Below are positions 55,504-64,000 of a stretch of DNA of 64,000 bases, one piece after another. Origin of the DNA: Thysanoteuthis rhombus (Eukaryota; Mollusca; Cephalopoda; Oegopsida; Thysanoteuthidae); NCBI GenBank assembly GCA_963457665.1, contig OY735215.1, positions 32,868,400 through 32,932,399 on the forward strand. The letters are read 5' to 3'. Each line of letters starts with the position of its first letter. Position 1 is the stretch's first letter. A program made the translations under genes and the position numbers. The notes under the pieces were generated by a model. It saw nothing but the letters and a program-made list of their open reading frames with translations. It did not search any database and was not told the DNA's origin.

Positions 55504-55747
55504 CTAACCTGGTATCGATATGAATATCTCATGAGAATTATGGATTAGGTGGCCAGGCCTTAGATGTGGCTCAAGGAGGCATGCAAGGTTTAACAGGGCT
55601 CAATCAAAGGGAAACAACTCCAAGAGCACAGACGTCAGGGGGAATAATCCCCAAAACACGGAGACACTAATCCTAACGTGACGTGCATAAGAGGAAAGAT
55701 AATCACGCTCAACAAAATCTAGTTTCAATATTTCGGAACAAACGGTT

Positions 55748-55795
55748 CCAGAAGAAGGCCGGAGGGTATACGGCCGAAATGTTGTAAAAGAATAT
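55748..55795 (+). other. Hammerhead-like motif with intact stem II
   Basis: CAGAAGAA, then GGCCG and CGGCC forming a perfect 5-bp stem around a 9-nt loop, then GAAATGTTGT. The GAAA strand and stem II fit a hammerhead; the CTGATGA strand has changed. The pattern resembles the ends of Penelope-like retroelements. Confidence 0.4.
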
Positions 55796-55799
55796 GAAC

Positions 55800-56550
55800 A
55801 GTACAATGTATCAGCATAATATTTTTGTACGTTTGTTATTTCAATGTTTGCCAATACTTCTAAATTGCACATTTTGCGTATTTTCTCTATATTTATAAAT
55901 TCAGGTATGTATAAACATATACTGAACATGTTTATATACATGCATATGCATATATATATCGTTAGATATGTATATATGTGCGTGTGTGCGAATAGGATAC
56001 ATAATATATTTGTAAGATCGTTATTACAATATTTTGCCTATATTTATATATAAATCCATGCATCTATGTAGAAGTACTGAATTTTGTGGCATAAAGATGC
56101 AGCGGTTCATAGTGTTGCACCTTACATGCGGCAGAGAATATTTTTCGAAAAAGAAAATTTAGAGGAATTCCCAGAAGCCTGTTCTGGCTGTGGCCCCCGC
56201 AAGGAAGAGATTCGTACATCTCAAGGTTAACCCCTTTCCTGGCTTTTATTGTGTACAGTTTATTGGTCAGATTTTGAAAGAAAAGCAGTACGATACATAT
56301 ATGTATATAGATAAGAAAATGTATATTCTGTGTATATGCACGTACTGTGTTTCGTTTAAATAGACGCCTTACAACTGCTCTGAATAAACAAGAGCAGAAG
56401 AGAAGACCAAGATCCCCTGGTAGAGGCAAAGATGGGCCGTTTGGGAAACGATATTGATATTGTAAGGAGAAGCAGAGGGGCTTCAGTATAAAATATTAAT
56501 ATTTTCTTGGAGTTTTATAAAAAAACGAATATAGTAAAAATAGATAAATA
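55800..56550. other. Unclassified AT-rich DNA
   Basis: A few short open frames, none recognised. Confidence 0.45.
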
Positions 56551-56554
56551 GATT

Positions 56555-56690
56555 CAGATAAATGAAAACAACTTATGTCCCAAATTTCCATCGGGAAATC
56601 TGCCCATCAAGAGATGGGACCCTGGAAAAGTGCCCAACAAAATATACTTTGCCCATCATTCTCTTATTTCTTTTCATTTTTAGTCAACAA
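56555..56690 (+). repeat. Arm of the GTGCCCATCA repeat (family W)
   Basis: GGGAAATCTGCCCATCAAGA, GGACCCTGGAAAAGTGCCCA and TTTGCCCATCATTCTCTTAT occur in the same order as in both arms of the element at 63.4-63.98 kb. Confidence 0.65.
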
Positions 56691-56854
56691 ATATTCATTC
56701 CCATATTGAATCAATGTACATCATTAGATTGGACAGATTGTGATAATTGTTGAGACACTTTTTTTTGGAAACATATTTCGTTCGGCACCGGAATTGATCG
56801 AGTTGAGAATCGAAAAGCCAACCAAGTAAACGAATAAAGAAAGTGAGTATCGAG

Positions 56855-56950
56855 CGGGAATCGAAGCCATGTCCAACAGGTAGGAATTTATACACGACTT
56901 TGCTCTACCGACTAAGCTAACGGTAAGCAGGAGTTTGAATAGAGCGCTTA
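56855..56950 (-). repeat. tRNA-like repeat with good A and B boxes
   Basis: Minus strand: TTAGCTTAGTCGGTAGAGCA (box A) and GGCTTCGATTCCCGC (box B), 32 bp apart. The best tRNA-like promoter in the window apart from 24.1 kb. The anticodon arm does not pair well, so I call a tRNA-derived SINE rather than a tRNA gene. Confidence 0.45.
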
Positions 56951-57551
56951 AACCATCCATTTTTCTCCTCCGTGGTCATCGGTAAGCAGGAGTCCGAAGT
57001 AGAGAGAGATGGGTGGTTTAAGTACCCTATTTCGAACTTCAGCTCAACAAATGCGCTGTTGGTTTTTAACTCCCTAAAGAATCATATACAAACATATAAA
57101 ATTAGAAGATATGTATATGGGCGGTAAGTAGATTCCACTTCGGCATTATAGTTACATTGTAAATAGAATCGCCCTCTAAAACCCTTTAAAAAATATTTTT
57201 CTAAGAACCTTTTGAGTCAACCCACCCCCTCAAGTTGATTGAGTAGGCACGCCAAATTTGGTTGGTTTGCACGCATGTTTAGGTACTGTTTGTTGTGAAA
57301 GACCAACACACAGACACCTTTCCCCATATATTTGAGATGTATCTCTTAATCAAAGTTCAGGAAACATGGTCCTGAAAGCAGATGAATGCAGTCACTTGGA
57401 AAAATTTCACTGATTGTTGATGAAGATACATTATCATACTTTTATTCAACTGATCCATTATTTCCTTTTTTTTTTTTTTTGTTTAGAGCTGCCTTTCGCA
57501 TTTCATCCACGACTAAATGACCATAGCCATCAAAGATGGCAAGGGTTTTAT

Positions 57552-57552
<1 letters not shown>

Positions 57553-57634
<82 letters not shown>
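57553..57634. repeat. (AT)n-(GT)n microsatellite
   Basis: AT to 57,584, then 25 GT units. Confidence 0.96.
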
Positions 57635-57636
<2 letters not shown>

Positions 57637-58139
57637 AAACATCTAAAGATGTTTTGTTTTGTGTTTGGAAAAAGGGGCTTTGTTGACCTTTTGGGGGCCT
57701 TGTTTTGACGGGTTTGGACGCTGTAATTTCCCACAATCTAGATGTTGTTGTTTTTTTACTCAATTTTATGTTTCCCAGTGGAAAACTACAGTGATGTCTT
57801 AAACAGAATTTATTCCGACCATATCTATTCCTCGATGGCATTTTCTTACACGACTTTGATCGCGACGGCGAGTTAGCTTTATCATTTAAAGCTTTACTTT
57901 TTAACTGTTTCGTTCAGTCTGTTCTGTTACATCATGTACGTTACACGTATACATGACCATACATAATCATATGTATTTAGCTCTAATTAAAAGATAATAC
58001 TTAATAAGCATGTTGAAAAGGGGCCTACATTTTCGTTCGGGCCAGGGCCCATTACCACTTGAGTTTTGCACAAACCTGGCTCCAAGTAACATATCTGGCG
58101 CCACTTATGCATTGTGGATGCGTCCTACTCTCACAATTA

Positions 58140-58750
58140 TAACCTTAAATGACAAATTGGACTGAACCTGGAATAATTGCTAATAAATCATGTGTACAGG
58201 CAAATCGCGTCTTGTACATATCAATACCACAGCGATTGAAGTCTTTGTATCTTCGCAATTTTTCACGCCACCAACCTTCTAACCCGTCTTTACTATTTCA
58301 ACTGTTGCCTGTCTATTCTCCGCTGCCCCCAAAACAAACAAACTCCCAGTCGTATTCCCCGACCCTGGCATTACCCTTTAAACAGTATCCATCCGCCCAT
58401 CGGGTGTTAACCCTTTCTCAGTTATTCGTCACGACCCATTCCCTCTTGGTGTCCGCTACTCAACCCCAGGTTAGATCTCCTTCTTTTCGTTACCCTCGCG
58501 TACCTCCCGCGCGACTCGAGGGAGCGGCCAGGCTAGCCCTGTGCACATTGAACCCAGCCAAGTCAGGCCCATCACACACGGCTCCCCAACTGCATTCTCT
58601 ACATTCCTTTTGTTTTGAAAATCTGACACCTCTTTTCCTTGAAACCGTCCACATCCGCACGTCCCCCACCCCCCAGCCAGACCCCTTAAAAAAAAAATCA
58701 ACAACGGCAGCGAGTTTCCCCCGCCCTTCCTGGCGACGGTGTTAGAATTA
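58140..58750. other. G+C-richer island with a 198-codon frame, probably not a gene
   Basis: The plus-strand frame at 58,149-58,745 is Pro/Ser/Thr/Leu-rich, as expected from C-rich DNA, with no domain. The region contains several CpGs, and a promoter role cannot be excluded, but nothing specific supports it. Confidence 0.3.
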
Positions 58751-58979
58751 AAAGATGAGGGTCTGGTACTTAACTCTTGACCGGATCTTTAGACAGCTAA
58801 ACCCCGCCATACTCATACGCCCTCCTGCTGGGAGCCCCGAATTGATTGAAACGCTCTCGATGAAAGAGGATACGTGTTTTCTGCAGATGCCGTACAAGAA
58901 AATAAACAGTAACAGTAGCAATCTAGTACTGATTGTTATTATCATTATTATTGTTATTATTATGAATATTATTATTAAT

Positions 58980-58981
58980 AC

Positions 58982-59015
<34 letters not shown>

Positions 59016-59070
59016 GATGATGATGATGATGATGATGACGATGATGATGATGATGGTGGTGGTGGTGGTG
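58980..59070. repeat. (ATT)n-(GAT)n-(GGT)n array
   Basis: ATT to about 59,013, GAT to about 59,054, GGT to about 59,069, with register kept. Confidence 0.93.
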
Positions 59071-59104
59071 ATGGATTTTGCAAGAGAACTGAAATGCATA
59101 GAGG

Positions 59105-59345
59105 AAAACGAAGTTGACCATTGTGCCCCATCATTATTAGCGTGCTCGGAACAGTTCCGAGGAGCCCTGCAAAACGGATTGAAGAACGGCTAAATCCGAA
59201 GAAGAATCGAAATCATGCGGGCAACAGAATCACTAAAACGAGCAAGAATTCTGAGGGTTGTGTTGGAGTATTCCGGATACTTGCTATCACTTGATCTGCA
59301 GTGAGAAACCCCAGACGCAACCGGTATGAAACCTTGGCAAATACA
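59105..59345 (+). mobile_element. R2/R4-like LINE 3' end
   Basis: PIIISVLGTVPRSPAKRIEE, then in the next frame IRRRIEIMRATESLKRARIL and RVVLEYSG. These match VPVIVGALGTVPKTPRERLDE and IRRRIETVQTTALLGTARIL of the 17.4 kb copy. The 3' UTR keeps CTTGCTATCACTTGA and GCAACCGGTATGAAA, related to the hairpin region. Confidence 0.65.
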
Positions 59346-59424
59346 AATTATAGTAACAATAAAATCCAATGATAATGATGCTATAACCACTGCTAATAAT
59401 AAATAATATGTTTAACCTTTCCCA

Positions 59425-59540
59425 TCTAGTCGGAGGCATTATTAAAATCAGCCAGAATACTTAGGAAAGCACTGGGGTATCGACTGAGGAAGCACACACG
59501 CTGCTTCTTGGGCTACTCTTGTCGAGGCTAGTGGCCAGAA
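59425..59540 (+). mobile_element. R2/R4-like LINE extreme C-terminal tip
   Basis: EALLKSARILRKALGYRL in one frame, matching TALLGTARILRKVLEI. A separate small copy about 100 bp after the previous one. Confidence 0.5.
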
Positions 59541-59544
59541 AGAT

Positions 59545-59625
59545 GCTCACATGGAAGAAACTTACACGAAAATCTCCCACAAAAAAGGGCACAAGACCTA
59601 CTCAGAAAAAAGCACATTCTGAAAA
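59545..59625 (-). repeat. Degenerate A-rich minisatellite units
   Basis: ACACGAAAATCTCCCACAAA and similar units match the 7.7 kb array. Related inverse units occur near 60,070-60,110. Confidence 0.4.
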
Positions 59626-59629
59626 ATGT

Positions 59630-61920
59630 TTTCAAATAGTTATATTATTGATAAACATTTTCAAATGATTTTAAATCTTTATTCTCCATGAATAGTCATG
59701 AAAGATGATTATTGAATAAAACTGTTTTATTTATCAGAAATCATAAACGATATAACGTGCATTTTTGTAATATAATTAATTCCATTATGTATCATACGTG
59801 AAGGAATAAGTAAATATATGAGACCATTAAGAGATGATTTTTTAAAGTTTTTGTTGTGAAGTATTGTCGACATAAGGACTTGTTATACACCTGCAACTTC
59901 TAGGGCGTTTTAAAATTTCATTACCTCTCTAAAAAATAGAAAAATGGCCAAGCACGTTTCCCAAATAACTACTTGAAAAGAATGGTTTTGTAAACAGAGC
60001 TTTTGGTCCCCGAAATATCAATCTAAATTTGAGTGGGGCCTCATTTAGAAACTGCCAAATTATTTTCCGTGTGGGCATTGTTCAGTGTGGGATTTTTTTT
60101 CTTTTTCTTAGAATCGTGAGAGCTATCACATAGAACTGGCCAAAACACTCATCGAACAATAAAATAGAAAACAAGGGAAAGTATAAAATATCGAATTGCA
60201 TGTGTTTACATGTATTTATGAGTGGCTTGGTAAAAAAAAGACAAGTTACTGTCTAACACTTATAACTACAGCTACACAACTGTTGATAAAAAAAACATGT
60301 GGTTGACCGGTCATAAAGCCACTGTGTAAAAGCCACACTGAGCCACTTACGAAACGTAACCAGGAATGAAGTCACAAAAAAAAGTTCGCAAAAAAAGCCA
60401 ACTTTTAATTTGAATTAATTTGTACTAATTAAGTAATTGAGTGAGACTTACCACTTCGATGAAGGTGGAACATGTTTGTTGAACAAATTTTAATTGACGT
60501 TTAACTATTATTTTTCTTCTCTTTTTGTCAACTAATTTTACACTAATTAAGAAATGCAATGTTTTATTTTTCACTGGTGAGAAAAAAATGCCAAATAAGT
60601 AAAAGTAATTCCAAGAACCACCTTTATTTATTCAAATTTACGAATAATAGTGCATTACTTGATTAGTACAAATTAAATTGAAATATTACATCTTATATTA
60701 AAAACGATGGACTCATTTCAACTTAATCAAATGTGTATCCCGCTTTCCTTTCAAAGTAAAAAAAAAAAAAAAAGATGAACAAGTAGAAATGAATCACAAA
60801 ACAACCTTTCTTCATTCCCATTTGCCAAAACGTTAGCTTTCTGTTTTGCTAAAAGATGATTGTTTGATGATATTATTGTTTTTTTGCTTGTTTGTTTTGT
60901 CCGATCCAGTGCTTCAAGAGAATGTCTGGGGGCCTATGTGCATTAATCTCACGAACAATCGTCAATTCTATTAGAAATAAAATTTCAATTCTTCAGGTAT
61001 GGACACTGTTGCAATAACTAGGGGAAATATATACATGTATACGCCTATTCTTTTCCAAAATATGCAAATATATGCAGTATCATCCCAAAATATGCAATCA
61101 TATTGCAGTTTGGAATAGATATCGATGTTTTGTGGAATCCTCGTTGCTAATGTATTCTTTATGAAGGAACTGGATCCTCTTGATTCTCTTGAATTCTCCT
61201 AATGTGTTCTTGCTGGCTTCCCTTTTCATTTTGAGCGAGTTTTTGACTCTAAATAGGAATGGTGGCAAATGAACAGATCGTTTAAATCATCTATTTCCGT
61301 TAAACGTTGTTAGATCAATTTCCTTGATGAACTGAAATCCCACCTAATTTTGAATGTTATCATTAGTTCGGGTTCAGCTACCAATATAGGCAAATATTGA
61401 AAGGATGTCTGTCACTTATACAACAACGTATTGTTTTTACATTATATGTATGCTTATAATGATTGAAAATATGGAAATCAATTGACTGAGATCTGTAAAA
61501 ATTTAACTCAAATTCTTAGTTAAAACTTCCAAACCATTTCGCCTGTTTTATCAATTGTCTCCTGCGAGAAACGTTGGGATGTATTAAATAAGTCTCAGTT
61601 CATTCATTTCCATATTGTCAGTCATAATCATCATTTTGTCAGATTTTGTACATATATGCACAGAACATTATATGTGCAAGTCAAAACTAGGCTCATTATT
61701 AACAATTCTGAAACGAGTCATTAACTTTCGTAGAGTTCTCCACACAATTGAACTCATTCTTCTTGTTATTTTTGTCATTTCTACAACGTTTTTACCGATT
61801 AATTCTACGATCTTCTTCTGGTTGTACTCTCCGATGTTAAAGAGAGGGAAATATTTCCAAGAGTTCCAAGTTACAAGTTGGGTTTTTTTTTTTAGAGTTC
61901 CTCCCATTACATACGGATAG
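59630..61920. other. 2.3 kb of AT-rich DNA without a recognisable gene
   Basis: No coding frame with a motif. 60,400-60,720 has repeated ACTAATTAAG and AATTAATTTG words, possibly a very old repeat. Confidence 0.45.
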
Positions 61921-61921
61921 T

Positions 61922-61968
61922 ATACCTCAAGATGACCGAAAAATGGATTGGCCAAAACGTTGTGGGAA
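61922..61968 (+). other. Hammerhead-like motif, worn
   Basis: CAAGATGACCG, a spacer, then GGCCAAAACGTTGTGG. Same order as the 55.75 kb motif, with AAAACGTTGTG in place of GAAATGTTGT. Confidence 0.3.
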
Positions 61969-62210
61969 CGACGAAAATGACCTATTGCAATCTACGCATG
62001 CATATATGCACAAAGATTGTATTTTCTCGAATCTAGATTCAAGTTGCCTTCTTCTCTTTTGAGCCCTTTTTAGTTGTACTTATTATTTGATTTCGCTTCT
62101 GTTTCAAACCGGAAAAAAACAGTGGCAAATATACTGATCAGACCAATCCACTCATAGCAATGCGTGGAATACAAGTGATTCCATACTTCATTCGTGGATC
62201 TTTCTCTCTT

Positions 62211-62223
62211 TCTCTTCCTCTCC

Positions 62224-62265
<42 letters not shown>

Positions 62266-62274
62266 CTATCTATG
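62211..62274. repeat. (CT)n-(CTAT)n microsatellite
   Basis: CT to about 62,246, then seven CTAT units. A second short CTAT array lies at 62,922-62,951. Confidence 0.95.
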
Positions 62275-62279
62275 TTGTA

Positions 62280-63410
62280 TTTTTAGTAGTAATTGTCTAA
62301 ATCAATAAACACATACAAGAGCCCGCACGACTACTTCGACGAAAGTAGGCAAAATTAATGAAATTTTTTTATACACCTCACGCAAAACCTTCGAAAATTA
62401 CTCCTTTTCGTACCGAAAAAATTCCGGGTGTAAATTTTTTTCCATTATACAAAATAAAATGCGTGAAGGCGAAGAAAAAATGCTGGAAATTACCAAAAAT
62501 TTAAATATAGACTAAATAAAAACTTCATGACCAAATAGTTATCGAAACGAATGAATTTGTCAAACTGGCCATAAAAAGGCCAAAAATGGCAAACCTGTTT
62601 CCAGGGAGTGAGTGAAGATAAAAAAAAAAAATAAAAAAAACGGAAGAGAGAAGGAGATACAGGGGTTGGGTAGATAGAAGGGCGATGGCGAGAAAGACAG
62701 AGGAGTGGATGAGGGGTTGTGGAGGTGGTTGTAAAAAGTGAGGTCAAAAGTTGACGACTGCAATCTTTCCAAATAACTTTTTTTCAAGCCTTTTTCGCAA
62801 AACGTCATACCCTCCCGGTCCTCCTCCCAGAGTATCTCTGTGGTGCCAACGTATTCTGAAAACTGTATCTTCCCTTTCACCATCCGCATGTTGAGCTGCT
62901 TCTTTCTCTCATTCTAGTTTCCATATCTATCTATCTATCTATCTATCTATCACATCTTTAGCCTTTCTCATATTCTTTTCTGACATATAATTCTGTCTTC
63001 GACGAAAACTCGTTCTTACGATACCCCTGGGACTTATCCCAAATGTTTCTATGACTGCTTCGGTTATACATTTGTTCCGTAGATCTCTTTAAAAGTCGAC
63101 TGCGACATTTTGATTCGGCCATTATGCACCTTGATCATCTTGAAAGGGTTAAACATTAGGAAGTGTCTTTTAATCAAATTAAATTCTTTGAAGCCATTTT
63201 CACGTCTTCCTCTCTATCATTTTCTATTCTTTGCTTCGTTGTCATTTATTCTTCTTGTTAGAATCATTTTGATTCTCCTTTCATAATTTTCAAGGATTTA
63301 TTTGATGCAAGTTGAATTCTCTCCCTCTTTCCTTATCTCTGTCTCTTTCTATCTGCCTCTGTCTCTTTTATCTGCCTCTGTCTCTGTCTCAAGTGGCAAC
63401 CATAGAACTG
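62280..63410. other. Unclassified DNA
   Basis: Apart from a short CTAT array near 62.93 kb, no feature recognised. Confidence 0.45.
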
Positions 63411-63412
63411 TC

Positions 63413-63975
63413 CTCACCAAACTATTCACGAAGGTAACCGGAAGAGTGCCCATCACGAAATTATCGAGCGAGGAAAAGTGCCCATCAAAACATAATTTGC
63501 CCATCATTCTCTTATTCATCTATTTATTTTCATTCTAATGGATACGTATATTAGTTTATTGTTTGTTTGTTTTTTTCACACGCTGCCATCTCGAATTGTT
63601 TTGTCCTTCTTATCTCTTTTCATTTCACTCTCAGAATTCCCACCGGGACCACAGTGGCTAAGCTGTATCAAAATTTATTTTAAAAAATCCTACAAAAACC
63701 CCCCACCTCCTCAATAAATTCAAGACGGCCTGTATGTAAACTCTACCCCCGCAAAAGAAAAATTCGATACGGCCAGTGTGTAACCCCCTACTCCCCCAAA
63801 TATTTAGTAAACAAAAATGAAAAGTAATAGGAGTATGATGGGCAAATCATGTTTTGATGGACAGTTTTCCTTCCTTGATAAATTCGTGATGGGCAGATTT
63901 CCTGGTTGGCACTTTTCCGGGGTCTGATATCTTGATGGGCAGATTTCCTGATGAACACTTTTTCCGGTTACTGCA
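63413..63975. mobile_element. Fold-back element with GTGCCCATCA subrepeats (family W)
   Basis: Left arm 63,413-63,535 and right arm about 63,810-63,975 are inverted repeats: GTAACCGGAAGAGTGCCCAT, GGAAAAGTGCCCATCAAAAC and TTTGCCCATCATTCTCTTAT have their complements in the right arm in mirrored order. Each arm contains several short units of the form GGAAA(A/T).TGCCCATCA. A third arm-like copy lies at 56.56-56.69 kb. The ~280-bp centre has no coding capacity. A non-autonomous fold-back or MITE-like element. Confidence 0.6.
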
Positions 63976-64000
63976 CTGTTATGACCCTGTGCTAAACTAA

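Noticed and set aside
58149-58745. 198-codon open frame, the longest in the window outside repeats
   Set aside because: Composition (Pro, Ser, Thr, Leu) is what C-rich DNA gives; no domain and no credible splice or start context. Kept only as a G+C-richer island.

Overview
This window looks like a repeat-dominated stretch of an animal genome, most likely a marine invertebrate. The A+T-rich base composition, the very dense (AT)n/(GT)n/(CA)n/(GA)n and (AAT)n arrays, the decayed RTE, R2/R4-like, gypsy, mariner and hAT elements, and the many tRNA-like short repeats fit a lophotrochozoan such as a cephalopod mollusc. A crustacean cannot be excluded from sequence alone. I see no bacterial or viral gene organisation, no rRNA, no canonical tRNA and no CRISPR array. 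No complete protein-coding host gene is visible.

Layout. 0-5.5 kb: microsatellites, one hAT-like relic, otherwise plain AT-rich DNA. 5.5-10.9 kb: an RTE 3' end, two related hAT-type MITEs and a duplicated ~370-bp segment with odd short T-rich repeats. 10.96-14.3 kb: an old broken Ty3/gypsy element on the minus strand, with LTR-related sequence near 14.9 kb and again near 5.9 kb. 15.9-18.5 kb: an RTE 3' end between two microsatellites, then two successive 3' ends of a LINE with a restriction-like endonuclease; the first has paired RNA hairpins in its 3' UTR. 19-26.5 kb: AT-rich DNA with long (AT)n arrays, two copies of a tRNA-derived SINE, one possible host exon at 23.5 kb and a striking palindrome at 24.05 kb. 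26.6-31.7 kb: more LINE C-terminal fragments, several trinucleotide arrays and a tandem pair of repeats whose head resembles U4 snRNA. 32-37.5 kb: RTE tails (one nested in another), the best host-gene signal in the window (inverted CCAAT box, CRE, then an ATG exon with a consensus splice donor at 33.06-33.31 kb), and a fold-back element with a tRNA-like core. 37.5-46 kb: mostly unclassified, with a third U4-like repeat copy, short tandem repeats, SINE pieces and an RTE tail. 46-64 kb: microsatellites, a decayed mariner transposase, a second fold-back/tRNA-core element, hammerhead-like motifs, LINE C-terminal tips, and a terminal fold-back repeat at the right edge.

The pieces do not form a pathway; the window is a graveyard of self-inserting DNA. 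Many microsatellites sit exactly at element 3' ends: (AT)n after the SINE and one RTE, (AAT)n after the endonuclease LINE, (ATG)n after RTE. This suggests the elements seeded much of the simple-sequence DNA. The most novel-looking signals are the U4-headed repeat (with a U2-like stretch in front of it), the inverted-repeat elements with a tRNA-like core, and the covarying 3' UTR hairpins. All identifications rest on reading and remembered family motifs; no database search was possible.
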